Source: Muscardinus avellanarius
Taxonomy: Eukaryota; Chordata; Mammalia; Rodentia; Gliridae
Length of the DNA stretch: 64,000 nucleotides
Reading direction: 5' to 3'
NCBI GenBank assembly: GCA_963383645.1
Contig: OY726559.1
Span: forward strand, 107,780,735-107,844,734
Within the stretch, counting starts at the first letter, position 1. The number at the start of each line of letters is the position of its first letter. The position numbers and the translations under genes were made by a program. Below, piece by piece: positions 9,947 through 20,915 of this stretch. The notes below the pieces were generated by a model. It was not told the DNA's origin, made no database searches, and worked only from the letters and a program-made list of their open reading frames with translations.

Positions 9947-12039
9947 AACTTCACATAGGGTGCTCTGAATCTGTAGTTTGTGGTAATCTTAGCCACCACT
10001 ACTCCTTTACTGGGTTGTATCATAAATTCTCAGACCCAGGGAGTTAATCGAGGCTGCACAAGACCATGGGGGTGCCGGGCTGGGCATTTTCCCACAGGGA
10101 GCTGCAACTAGGGTGTGGTATCTCTGCCACTGCTACTCCTTCAATGGGTTGGTCTGTAAAATTTCAGACCCAGAGAGATTATCAGAACTGTGCAAGTCCC
10201 TGGGCATGCAGTGCTGGGATTTCTCCTGTAGGGGCCACAATTTCACTTACAGTTATTGTGCCCGCCAATCTGGAGCTGTCACAGGCCTGGTGAACTCTGG
10301 CCACTGCTGGCAATATGGAGCCACTGCCACGCCCTCGGCTGTGAGGCTGGTGTATTTTTTTTCTGGTTTTGAGCTCCGTTCTGAGTCCCTGTAAGGCGTG
10401 ATGATCTTGTCCACTGGGAGTTTTAGACATTCTTTGCAGTGGAAGAACTGCTAAATTACACCTGAATTATCTCCAGCTGCTAACTTCAGCTTATTGTTTA
10501 CCTTTCTTCTCTGGAGCCTGGTGCTGTGAGGGAAGATGGTGCCGGTGTGGCTCCGCTGCCCCATTGTGGGCTGGTTTCTTTTCTGGTCTCTGGTTGTTCT
10601 TCTAGACTTCTTTTTCTCTGTCCCTTGTGTTTACAATTTTTATTTCTCTGCTGATAGTGTTTTCTGGCTATGCAAAGCACTGATTTTATGGCAATAGAGA
10701 TTGAGTGTTAGCAGGACTCGTAAATGCTGCTTTTCTCAGTTGCCATCTTCCCCTATCCCATTTGTTTTTCTAATATGAGAAAGCAGAGCATGTCTTTTGC
10801 AAAAGCTTGAAACCCAAATACCTAGTGGCAATAAATTTTGTCTTCCTTCCAAAGGCAGAGGTCCGGAGCTTCACTTCAGAAAGCAGGCTCTGCTGTTCCA
10901 CATGCACCCTGGCCTCTCACTCTGTGCTGAAAAGCACGGTGGCCATGAGGGCTGATGACTCCCAGAACACGCAGCATGTAGACCCATCCTGGCTATGTGG
11001 GGCTCCCTCTGATACCCCCCAAACCCTTTTGCCACTTTGCATGTTGTCTGGTAGTCTCGAGCATGTGTGGCAGAAGCAGCCAGTCTACTTTTGGGGAGAT
11101 TTCCTCAAAAGCTCAAAGTGGACTGGGTTGGATCTGTCTGCTCCTCCAAATTCTACCTTTGGAGAAATTTCTTCAGGAGATCAAGTTGGGTTGAATCAGA
11201 TATCTGCCTCTCCAAAATAATAGCCTCCACTTCTGCCGTCGGCACCAGTGCCAGGGCCACCACACTGCTGCACTGCTGTGCCACTGCTCCACCGCTCTGC
11301 CTGCACTGCCATGCAGCCGCATTCCACCTGGTTTTATCCTATGCTCTTTCCTTACATGATATGACGTCCAGAATTCTTAAGACTGTGCAACAGGGGCTGT
11401 CCCCCTTCGCGGGGACTTTTTTTCCCCAAAAGTTCCAGGTGTATTGGATAGAGTATGTCTGCATCTCCTGAGTTCTGGTTGCTGACGCCGTCATCTTGGC
11501 CCCTATACAATATTTTTTTTAAGAGGTTGTGAGATCGAGCACTCAGCAGCAATGAATTTTATCTCCCTCCCAAGAGTGGAGGCCCACAGCTTCACCGTGT
11601 AGAGCAGGATCTGCTGTTCTGGGTGCACCGCAGCCCCTGGTACAGCATAGGAGCGTGGCGGCCAGGCTCGCTGAGTTCCTGGGACGCACAGCTCGGCTCC
11701 CTGTCTGGCACTGCTCCACTCCCTCCACCACGCCTGGGTCATTTTTCTTACAAGATATGATGTTAAGAGTCCCCGGCATGTGCAGCTGAAGTGGTCTTTT
11801 CTTTAATCCCTTCTGGGATGGTCTTCCAAAAATTGCTTTTCTTGCGTGGCTGGTGCCTCCTTGTCATCTTGCTTCTAATTCCGCTGTTATCCACTCTCTC
11901 TCCTATATTCTAGATAGGAAGTCGTGGCTGGAAGTGTCTCCTTAAGTTGTCCCAATCCAATATTAAACCAAAATCTGGTGTCCAGGGTTTACGCGAGGAA
12001 AGCTTATCCTTTTCAGTGGCCGCCATCTTAACCATCCTC
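9947..12039 (-). mobile_element. L1 5'UTR with tandem subrepeats
   Basis: This is the 5' untranslated and promoter-bearing part of the minus-strand L1. Its 5' end reads 'gaggatggttaagatggcgg' on the minus strand, a typical L1 start. It includes a repeat of about 134 bp near ORF1 (the 'actcctttactgggttg' block at 10001 recurs at 10135) and a larger duplication (10804-11515 against 11537-12000). In the latter, 'gcaggctctgctgttcc' at 10883 matches 'gcaggatctgctgttct' near 11603. The length of about 2.1 kb suggests a full-length 5' end. Confidence 0.65.
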
Positions 12040-12049
12040 GAGGTGAAAG
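12040..12049. repeat. Right target-site duplication of the composite insertion
   Basis: 'gaggtgaaag' matches 6622-6631. The following 'gtctttacaa' continues the L1 ORF2 reading that stopped at 6631. Confidence 0.8.
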
Positions 12050-12460
12050 GTCTTTACAAAAAAAAAAAAAAATTATAGAATTCTGGAAAGAAAACATTAG
12101 AAGATAGAAAGATAGAAAGACTTAAACACACACACACACACACAAAATGTTCATGGATAGATAAAGCTAATATTATAAAAATGGCCATATTACAAAAAGG
12201 GATGTACAAATTCAATGCAATTTCCATCAAAATACCAATTATATTCTTCACAGAACTAGAAAATAATAAAAAATGTGTATGGAAGAGCAAAAGACTTAGA
12301 AGAGTCGAAGAAATCTGAACAAAAGAAACATGCTAGAGAAATCACAATTCCTAATTTTAAATTACACTACAGAGCCATAGTAATAATAATAAGCATGCAT
12401 ATAAACAGACATGTTGTTGAGCATCAAAAGAACAAAATTATGTAATTTGCAGAAAAATTA

Positions 12461-12664
12461 GCTGGGTGTGGTGGCACACACTTGTAATCCCAGCATTTGG
12501 GAGGCTGAGACAGGAGGATTATGGTTTGCAGACAGCCTCAGCTACTTAGTGAGGCCTTTGCAACTCAGTGAGACCCTGTTTCAAAATAAAGAAGAAAAAA
12601 TAGGGTTTGGGGTGTAGCTCAGAGGTAGAATGCCCCTGGGTTCCATCTCCAGTACCACAAAAAA
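12461..12664 (+). mobile_element. Dimeric B1/ID-type SINE with 10-bp duplication
   Basis: Complete dimer: 'gctgggtgtggtggcacaca' left half, 'ggtttggggtgtagctcaga' right half, A-rich tail. It is flanked by 'agaaaaatta' at 12451-12460 and 12665-12674. Confidence 0.9.
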
Positions 12665-12931
12665 AGAAAAATTAATGAACCATTATACTACGATGATCAG
12701 CCAGTCTTACAATGTCAAGGGTCTTGTATTTTTACTCATATGTGGAAGCTAGAGAGAAAATAGGAATTAAGAGTAGTGGAAGTGGTTTGGGGAGGGAGTT
12801 GGCCAAAGGAAAACTAACAAAGAAGCAGTTCCAATAATGCTAGGTCTACATATGAAGGTATTACTACCAATCTCACTAACATGTATGAGGAAGAAATAGG
12901 AGGGTGAGAGTCGGAGGGAAACAGACCAAGT

Positions 12932-12933
<2 letters not shown>

Positions 12934-12972
<39 letters not shown>
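12934..12972 (+). repeat. (TG)n microsatellite
   Basis: About 19 TG units lie in the L1 3' region. Confidence 0.95.
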
Positions 12973-12973
<1 letters not shown>

Positions 12974-13010
12974 TTTGAACTTTACTATATGTATAATTAC
13001 TTTGCATCCA

Positions 13011-13519
13011 TAGGATATTTTTCAGAAGAACAATAAAAATACAAGGTATATCTTGTGAAAGTTTTAAAATGTGGAACCTTCCCTGCATATGGTTTAATAA
13101 AAGAGCTGCACGTGCTTTATTTATGTAATGGAGTTTGGGGGAAGCTAACCTTCACTCTGGCTCAGGAACTATCTGCCTCTTCTCTTGGCCTCTTGCTCAT
13201 TTGAAAGGCTCAGAAGGTGCTTATCAGTTTGGAAAACTTCAGCTGTAGGTATTGGCTAGTATACTTTTTAAAAAACCTAATTCAGTAGAAATGAATAAAG
13301 TAAAGCCCTGGACTTCCATGGTAATTCTTGGATCACTACTCTAGCACATTTTCTTTTTCAGAAAGGAGCAAACTCACTTGCTGTGGGCCTTTGTATCTAG
13401 CAGGGAGAAATACACCAGCAATTGCAATAGACCCCACTTGATAGCCAGCAGCCACACAGTGCCCTTGGGCTCTGGAACTGTGGCTATTCCGAACACAGAT
13501 AGGCTGTCATCTAAAAGAT
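13011..13519. other. Low-copy DNA, nothing recognised
   Basis: No open frame or repeat of note was seen. Confidence 0.4.
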
Positions 13520-13691
13520 ACCTTAGGCATTTAGGAGGCTGAGACAGGAGAATCAAGATTCCTGAGCAGTCTCAGCTACTTAGTGAGGCCCTTTGCAACT
13601 TAGTGAGACCTTGTTTCAAAATAAGGAATAAAAATAGGGCTGAGGGTATAGCTTGGAGGTAGAATGCCCCTGTGTTTAATTCCCAGTACTG

Positions 13692-13728
<37 letters not shown>
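13520..13728 (+). mobile_element. SINE, 5'-truncated, with (TAA)n tail
   Basis: The copy starts within the left half ('ggcatttaggaggctgagac') and includes the right half ('gggctgagggtatagcttgg'). It ends in an (ATA)n/(TAA)n tail of about 32 bp (13697-13728). Confidence 0.85.
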
Positions 13729-14489
13729 GAAGACACCTTGAGTTTCAAAGGCTCAGTAAAAAGAACATATCTTAATTATTTTTTTGTTCTGACTACATGC
13801 TGAAATGACAATATTTTTATTATAGTGGATAAGATAAAATGTTATTAAAATAACATTTATTTATTCTCTTTAATGAGGCTACTAGAGAATTTTAAAACAC
13901 GTTTTTGCTCAAAATATAATTTTATTATGCAATGCTAAAGTAGAACACTGACGTTCTGTCTTTGTGACAGTGCTTTTCCACCCCACAATGCTATTCACAT
14001 TTTCTTTGTTTGTTAGTTTATTCACTTGTTTGCTTGTTCATTTTCTTAGGCATCAATCAAGCCCAGTCAGGAAGGACCTCATCACTTTTGCCAATCTTAA
14101 ATCAAATCACAGTATGTAATGTGCATGTAGGGTTCTGCTGCAATAAAACACACTACTTTGTATAATTATTAAGCACTAATAAAAATTTTACACATCAAGA
14201 ATACTGCTAGGTCAGGAATCTACTAACTCAGTGAAAGTTCTATGTAGGCTAGGATTTGGGCAAATTCCAAGGCAGGCCAGCTGTCCCCAGGAAAACCTAG
14301 TTCCACCATTGGGGCTGGTTTTTGTTATTGAAACAAAAAAGCTATTTCTAGTCTAAATATCCAGTTTTCCAGACACAACTTGTTTTTTTTTTTTTTTTTA
14401 ATAAAGTTCCTATCTGATAGGAATTAAAATGGGAAAGAGTTCATGGGGCTTAGGACTCAGAAGGAAGGGAGGAAGAAAAGTGAGAGAGT
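13729..14489. other. Low-copy AT-rich DNA, nothing recognised
   Basis: No gene or repeat could be supported. Confidence 0.4.
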
Positions 14490-14790
14490 TTATTAGTTAG
14501 TTTTTATTACCATAACAAAATACCTAAGCTGCCTTTTGAAAGAAAAAAAGGAGGGGGGGGGGGTTCTTAGCTTCTACTTTTGAATGCTGATAGTTCCAAC
14601 AACATTGAGCCGACTCTGATGGGGATTCCATGGTGGACAGTGGGAGGGAATGCAGGTGAGAGGAAGAAACCATATCTTGAAAAGGAAGCTGGAGAGATGC
14701 GCTGGGACCAGGCTCAGACTCTTATGACAACTCAGTGGAGGAGTCCGGTGTTATATCTGTACACAATGTCCTTGGACTCAAGCCCAGTCA
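14490..14790 (+). repeat. Old LTR-type repeat fragment
   Basis: 'ttattagttagtttttatta' and 'ccataacaaaatacctaagc' open a block that shares its start with those near 8620 and 37935. The latter two also carry the 'catcatggtgggagcacg'-like motif. It looks like an old rodent LTR or MaLR-related family; no subfamily is assigned. Confidence 0.45.
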
Positions 14791-15744
14791 GAGATATCTG
14801 ATCAGTGGTTAGCCTTTTACCTGTACTAATTTCTATCATTGATCCTTGTAATCCCTTAAGAGCATTTATTTTATGTCAAGGTCATGGATTAAAGGTTTAA
14901 TTTCAACCAATGGCTATCAATGTCATTAATAAACTCTGTTCTTCTGAGTCTTTTCATTGATTTTTTTCTATCATCTATTGAAGGGTGTCCTTATTCTCTT
15001 TTTCAATGACTTAAAATGAGAGTATTTTTCTTGGGACATATGATCTGAAGCTTGCAAAGGAAGTCAGGGCATGTTGCCTGAATAGATATTTTCATGTCCT
15101 TGGAGATTTATTAAGTGGAAACACAAATGTTACTCACTTAGCAACCACTCCTACCCTTCACCCAAGAGTTCAGAGGCAGAGGTGATTCTGCAGAAAGAGT
15201 CTGTCTCAGATCAGCTTGTATTGCTAATCAGAAAGAGTCTAAGTTTTAAAGACAAATATAAACCCTGTCCTATAAAACAGCAAAATGAATGGCTACTAAA
15301 TCATCACCAAATCTCAGCCATAAAAACCAAAGCTATCATGTGAGTTCTCCCATCACCTCTAGCTCCTGCATACCCCCTCAGATTCCAAGGGCTAAGCACA
15401 TTCCTGGGGACATTCTGTCACACCCTTCTCAGTGCATCAGGGACATTAACATTTCACTTTAATCATTTGTCCTTCCTTAACTTGGAATGAAAGCAGGAAA
15501 GAGATAGGAAAAGAGGTAAGAAGAAAGAGCAGGTTTGTAGCAGGAACCTTGTAGCAGGAAGCGAGGCCATATGTGTGACTCAGGAAGGGGTGGGAAGGGG
15601 AGAGAAGAGTTGGTAATGAACCCCAGCAGCTTTTTTGCTCAATGTCAGACAAAGTCAGGAGTAAGGTTTGATTTTACAGAAAGAATAAGCAGAGAGTCTA
15701 AGTCATCTTTTAGGACACTATTGGGGACTCAAAACTCTTGTCCC
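14791..15744. other. Low-copy DNA, nothing recognised
   Basis: Only chance open frames of up to 68 residues occur, without motifs. Confidence 0.4.
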
Positions 15745-16080
15745 CGGTGTTAAATTTTCTATGACTGTATAACAATTTTCTCCAAAACTAAAGGTCTAAA
15801 ATAGCAAACATGTATTATGGCATAGTTTTTGTGAATCAGAAATTCAGGCACAACATACAGGGACCATCTGGATCAAGCCAACAGAGGGCAGGGAAGCCAC
15901 AGACCAGGGCCATGGTCACACCCCATTGCTCTAGGGATGAAGGTCTACTTCCAAATCCATCAGTGTGGCTTCCAGGCCTGCAGCACGCGAGCTCAATGAA
16001 TGCTCCTGTGCTAATTAGGACACCAGAAAACATCCAGGCTGCTCAACAGTCCTTGGAAAGTCTTGCCCTCGTGTTGTTAA
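15745..16080 (+). repeat. Probable old mammal-wide repeat
   Basis: 'tctatgactgtataacaatt' and 'aggtctaaaatagcaaacat' resemble the start of a widespread mammalian repeat that begins '..taacaaattaccacaaac' and continues '..cttaaaacaac'. A 91-residue open frame (15810-16082) lies within it. It has no domain I recognise and I do not call it a gene. Confidence 0.4.
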
Positions 16081-16954
16081 AATAGAAAAACAATTGCTGG
16101 TTTCCACTTGATGTACATATGCTCTTTATAGTGAGGCCTTCTCATATCACTTCCTCATAATACAATAGCTGGCTTTCCCCAGGGAATCATGCAGGAAAGA
16201 GCAAAACAGTATTCCCAAAATGGAACCTTTAAAGGCTATAAAAGAAACATGTAACATAAAAGTTATATTTCAACACTTCTGCCATATTCTATTCAGAGGA
16301 AGCTGACCAATTAGTCCAGTCTGCATTCAACAAGACAGAATTATGCAAGAGCATGAATACTAGGAATCATTAAAATCACTTTGGAGGCTGCCAGTTATAT
16401 TTCCTATCACTGATTCATTCTAATAAAATAGATTGTATTTTATGTAAATTTACAAAATGTGTTTCTTAAAGTTTTATAGATCAATTAGAGGTCAGGTATA
16501 AAAAAAAATACTACCACATGATGGGTAATTTAGCCAAAAACAATTTGACTGAAAGCAATTTTGTGGAAATAAAGTGGTCCAACATCAATTTGGTGGAAAT
16601 AGTTCCTAGTCACTGGAGAAATAGAAATATAAAATCAAAATAAAAGTAGAAACTCCCCAAATCCTGAAAAGCAGATGGAAATTGCTTGAAGACTCATAAA
16701 GAGTTGCAAAAAATCTGCCTCTCATGTACCAAAATAAACAAAGTCATGAAACTAGAGACAGACTATTAATATTCCAACAAATTATCATATTGGTCAGCTT
16801 GTTTTATAAGATATTGTATTTGGACAAACTGCCTCCACTGAATCACCCTCATCCCATTAAATATATATATCTCACTTTGGAATAAACTTGCTGCCAACAT
16901 TTCCTATCAATATTTCCAGTGCAGATGACTAGTGTTGGAAGGCTAAGAGAAGGT
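16081..16954. other. Low-copy AT-rich DNA, nothing recognised
   Basis: No gene was seen. A short (TA)n tract lies near 16861. Confidence 0.4.
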
Positions 16955-17420
16955 GCTGAGTAATAAATTGCCCCCAGAACTTAGTGGTTTAAAACAATAG
17001 TAATAACTTAGCATCTCTCTTGGTTTCAAGATTTGGAGGATAGCTTGACTGGAACTTCTCACCAAGGGTTTCTCATGAAGTTGGAGTCAGATGTCAGTGG
17101 GGGCTGCAATCAACTGAGGGTTTTACCCAAAACTGGGGCCGCTTCAGTGGCTCGATCACATGGCTGTCAAGTTGGTTCTGACTGTGGGTGGGAACCCAAG
17201 TTTCTCTCCACATAAACCTCCTATGGAGCTCTCTGCATGCATTTTATGGCATGGCAGCTAGGACACCAAAATAGAAGCAACCGAACCATTATTTGCCCTT
17301 AGGAGTCACATGCTGTCACTTCTGTGGCTTCTTTGGTCATGCAAATCTATCCCTGATTCAGAGTAGGAGGGCACGACACAAAGGTGTGAAGCCTAGGAAA
17401 TATGAAGCATTGGGGGTCAT
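16955..17420 (+). repeat. Old mammal-wide interspersed repeat
   Basis: 'aataaattgcccccagaact', 'tagtggtttaaaacaatagt' and later 'ggcatggcagctagg' follow the layout of a common old mammalian repeat ('..aaatcaccccaaaacttag..', '..agcatggcggctgg..'). The family name is left open. Confidence 0.5.
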
Positions 17421-17487
17421 CTTGGACCTAGTGATCATTTAAATAAAATGGGCCGTGCCCAGCCAACTTTCTACAGCTTTCTCTCTG

Positions 17488-18015
17488 AGATCCTGTGATG
17501 GTTAATCTGAATTGCCAACTTCAGTGGATTCAGAGACGCCTAAAACTGATAAATTTTGGAGTGTGCTGATAAGATGATTGGCCCGAGGAATTGCAGATTG
17601 AGAGGAAGTCCCACCCTGAGTGTGGGTGACAATATCCAATAGGCAGGGGCCCCAGAAGGAACGAAGGGTGGGCAGAGGAGGCAACAGCTGGAAGGCAGCA
17701 GTGTGAAGGCCAGCTCCATCCCTCCTGAGTGTCTACATCTGTCCGCTCTCTTCTGAGGATATCAGGCTCCAGCTTCACTCCTCCAGTGTAGATTCTTCCC
17801 AATAGTTCTCCATGGCATGTCCAGGCCTTTCTGGCTTGGTCTGGGACTGCATCATTGGTTCCTCATGGTCTGAGGCTCCCTGCTTCAAACTGAGCAGCTG
17901 CCCTGATATATAGATGGCCACTTTGGCCTGTAGCTTCTGAGTATGTAAGCCAATTTGATAAGCCCCTTTTATTATGCATACTCTCTGGGTCCTGTATTTA
18001 TCTAGAGAACTTACC
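17488..18015 (+). repeat. Old mammal-wide interspersed repeat, second family
   Basis: It starts 'gtgatggttaatctgaattg' and 'ccaacttcagtggattcaga', and ends near 'gtcctgtatttatctagaga'. Its 3' end resembles the block at 38600-39045. These features match a widely dispersed mammalian element; the subfamily is not assigned. The 84- and 90-residue minus-strand frames in it are not genes. Confidence 0.5.
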
Positions 18016-18666
18016 AAATGCATATCCACTGCTTCATTTCAGAGATGATCTTGGCTTCCATGAAGCCTAGTCAAAGTGAGTTCAGGACTTCAGGCTGCAT
18101 CCAAGATGGTGATTGAAGAAGTTTATGAGACAAGCTGGTCTAACCCCTATGGTTGCCTGGTGGAGTCACAAAGACATCAGGCTTTTACTTAATAAAATAC
18201 CAATTTCACTGCATCATTATTGAAACTTAAATTCCTCTAGGAAGAGGGAAAATGCTGTAACATATGTAGAGAAAATCTTCAAGTGTGAATAGCCAAGGAA
18301 TAGGAAATATATTGCTCTAAATTTGCATAAAGGTATGAATGATTTGTGACAGGCCTTTTCCTGGGAAGAAGCTTTCATAAAGGGTGAGCAACAAGGAGAA
18401 AATGGAAAGGACCCTACAATAAACACAGAAGAGGCTTCAGGGAAGTGGAACTAAAAATCACTGATGTCGCCATTTCTCCAGGGCCCACTCTTATACCACA
18501 GCAGTTCAAAGAGAGAATTATAGAAAGATGTTCTAGCCGAGTAATAGGAATTAGTCCTAAAATAGAGCACAGTCTGGGACCAATAATCAAAGATATGTCA
18601 TTTTTAGACTGGTGTCCAAAGTCTATAGTTTAGACTATGACTTATTTATGACTTTTGACTAATGTC

Positions 18667-18710
<44 letters not shown>

Positions 18711-19430
18711 GCTGCTAGAATTTTAACAGCTCGTACATAAGGCATATCAATAGGAGAAGGATGGAGATAGAGGAGTTAGGATGGAGCTCTTTGGAGACAG
18801 TCATAAAACTGTACTTGGACCAGAGATGAGTTACTACTGTTATGCTTCTATTTGTTCCTCCCACCACCTGGAATTGTCCCAAATGGGCAGCAAAAAGTAT
18901 ACCAATGTTGGCTTGTTCCCACAAATGACTAAGAGCTGGCTGTGTAAAGAGTGTTTTTGGCCAAACCCCATGACAGTGAACTTCAAGCTCAGAGGGGTGT
19001 TCAAATATCTGCACGGTTCTGCAATTTGGTTGTACCAAATGTTGCTCAAGATTGCTCCTAAATACCTGAGAACCATTCCAAGGAAATAATCTCTATTCAG
19101 ATTACTTATGATTAAGAAATACAGCTCACAGACTATAACTGTGGAAAATGTGGACACTGCAATACCTAATTCCTCTGCCATGTCTCCCTGTGTTTCTGCC
19201 AGAACTAATGATGCTACCACTGCTAAAGAGAAAAATCTGTGGCTTCCTTCTCTTTTTCCCTTTATTAGCCATGGTCACATGATACCATTTTCTGCCCTTA
19301 TCAGTGACTGTTCCTCTAGACCACCTTGCCACATGCTATACCAAGCAAGGAAATGTTGCATATTTTTAATTTGAATAAAATTTCATGGGTCCAATCATAA
19401 ATTAAACACACACAAATACAGAAAAACTTT
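18016..19430. other. Low-copy DNA with a (CA)n tract
   Basis: A (CA)n tract lies at 18670-18709. Overlapping frames of 102-126 residues occur on both strands at 18715-19220. None has a recognisable domain, and frames on both strands over the same bases argue against coding. Confidence 0.4.
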
Positions 19431-19448
19431 AAAAAGTTATTAATTGGA

Positions 19449-19650
19449 AGCCAGGCGTGGTGGCACATGCTTGTAATGCCAGCATTTGGGAGGCTGAGAC
19501 CGGAGGATCGTGGTTCACGGACAGCCTCAGCTGCTTAGTGAGGCCCTCTGCAACTCAGTGTGGCCTGATTTCAAAATAAAGAATAAGAAATAGGGCAGGG
19601 TGTGTAGCTCAGAGGTCGAATGCCCCTGGGTTCCATCCCCAGACCTGCAT
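19449..19650 (+). mobile_element. Dimeric SINE with 18-bp duplication
   Basis: A full dimer ('agccaggcgtggtggcacat' to 'ttccatccccagacctgc'). It is flanked by 'aaaaagttattaattgga' (19431-19448) and 'aaaaagttattcattgga' (19651-19668), one mismatch in 18. It is a relatively young insertion. Confidence 0.92.
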
Positions 19651-19854
19651 AAAAAGTTATTCATTGGAATACCAATGCAAATAAGAATTTTTTCAGTAGA
19701 TCTCTTCATAAAGCAGGCTCTACTTGTAAAATATTTGTCTCTAGCAAGACTCTTTAGAATGTAGAACTTGATGTAGAAACAAAAGAATTTAGAATGGTAT
19801 CTTTTTGTCTTCTTTCTAACTAGACTTTAATAGAATATGTCTGTCTTGTTCAAT

Positions 19855-19928
19855 GTGATATCGTGGAGAGCAATAAAGTGCCTAACATATAGTAGATACT
19901 CAATAAACATTTATGGAATGAGTAAATG
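19855..19928 (+). mobile_element. MIR SINE 3' fragment
   Basis: 'gtgcctaacatatagtagat' followed by 'actcaataaacatttatgga' matches the MIR/L2-type 3' end. Confidence 0.6.
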
Positions 19929-20325
19929 TGGCAAGTAATAAAACAGTCAATGAGTCAATGAACTATTTTATGATTCTTTTCCCATTATCTGTGACCTGCC
20001 ACTCCACAGTTAGTATGGATTTATCCATATAAATCCATATATAAATGTATTTAGGTATGCTAAGATTCATCTGAATTCCCAACACTTCTCCCTAGCTGGC
20101 CATTTTTCCAAACATTTAGACAGACACCTATCTTATCCCATCCAACCTCCCACTAGTCCCCACTGTTCTCCACAGGTAAAATAGACACTTTCCTATTTGC
20201 AAGAACGGGTCAAATTTAAAACATGTCCAAGAGGAATATGAGCCTAAGAGGAAAAAACTCTACTTCCCTACTCTACCCCTCCTCAAGCCCTCATCTCAAT
20301 CATTCATGTATTCATAGTTCATTTA
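19929..20325. other. Low-copy DNA, nothing recognised
   Basis: No gene or repeat was identified. Confidence 0.4.
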
Positions 20326-20508
20326 TTCTTGGTGCTGGGGATTGAACCCAGGGAAATTCTACCTCTGTGCTACAACCTCAGCTACTTTTGTTTTCTATTT
20401 TGAAACGGGATCTCACTAAGTTTCTGAGGATGGCCTCAAACCTGAAGTTCTCTTGTTTCAGCCTCCCAAGTCCTTGGATTATAGATGTGAGCCACCATAC
20501 CCGGCTCC
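20326..20508 (-). mobile_element. Dimeric SINE, minus strand
   Basis: The right-half antisense 'ggtgctggggattgaaccca' lies at the left and the left-half antisense 'gccaccatacccggct' at the right. A possible 8-bp duplication 'catttatt' flanks it. Confidence 0.85.
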
Positions 20509-20689
20509 ATTTATTTCTTACACAAATAACTGAGTGACTTCCGACTGCTATGATTCATATTGATGCAAAGATACATCCAAATAAGTAACCTCTAGAATTA
20601 TAGTTCAATAATCACAACCTGGAAAAAAAAGGACTTTATTCCTAGTGCTAAAGTGCCAAGTTACTCCTACTGCTGAATTCCATTTTAGT

Positions 20690-20915
20690 GATGATGATTA
20701 TAGGGAAAAAATTATTAAGTCTCCAGTATGTGCCAGGCACTGTATTGGATGCTTTCCATACACCATAAAGAATCATTACAATGGACCCTGAATGTTGTCC
20801 TCAGATAGTTTTATTACACTGGGACTATACATGTGTAAGAGAGCTCTCCACACTTCCAGAGTCCCTGGTTATTCTGAAGCCAAAAACTGAGTCACAAGCA
20901 ACACAAGTATTATAG
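20690..20915 (-). mobile_element. MIR SINE
   Basis: 'ccagtatgtgccaggcactg' and 'tattggatgctttccataca', then 'tcattacaatggaccctgaa', match the antisense layout of MIR. The copy is old and diverged. Confidence 0.7.

Larger units (their letters stand above)
6632..12039 (-). mobile_element. 5.4-kb L1-ended composite insertion
   Basis: The L1 3' end is on the left (about 6632-6995) and the L1 5' end on the right ('ggccgccatctt' at 12018-12029). Both are on the minus strand and the whole is flanked by a 10-bp duplication, 'gaggtgaaag' (6622-6631 and 12040-12049). The target is an old plus-strand L1 ORF2 in which this 10-mer normally occurs once, so the duplication is well supported. Order on the minus strand: 5'UTR (12039-9947), ORF1 (9946-8997), start of ORF2 (8996-8790), unrelated old DNA (8790-8150), SINE (8138-7933), 50-bp repeat array (7885-7013), L1 3'UTR. 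The central and 3' parts of ORF2 are absent. Confidence 0.7.
12050..13010 (+). pseudogene. L1 ORF2 3' part and 3'UTR, old copy, SINE-interrupted
   Basis: This continues the old L1 of 5095-5678 and 6584-6631. 'aatgttcatggatagataaa' and 'aaaatggccatattacaaaa' near 12147 are the usual ORF2 segment. After a deletion, the L1 3' region follows: 'aacaaaattatgtaatttgc' at 12431, then 'catatgtggaagctagagag' near 12739. A SINE (12461-12664) splits the 3' part and a (TG)n tract lies near the end. Stops and indels are frequent. Confidence 0.75.

Noticed and set aside
18715..19220. Overlapping 102-126 residue frames on both strands
   Set aside because: They have no recognisable domain, and both strands are open over the same bases without splice or start context.
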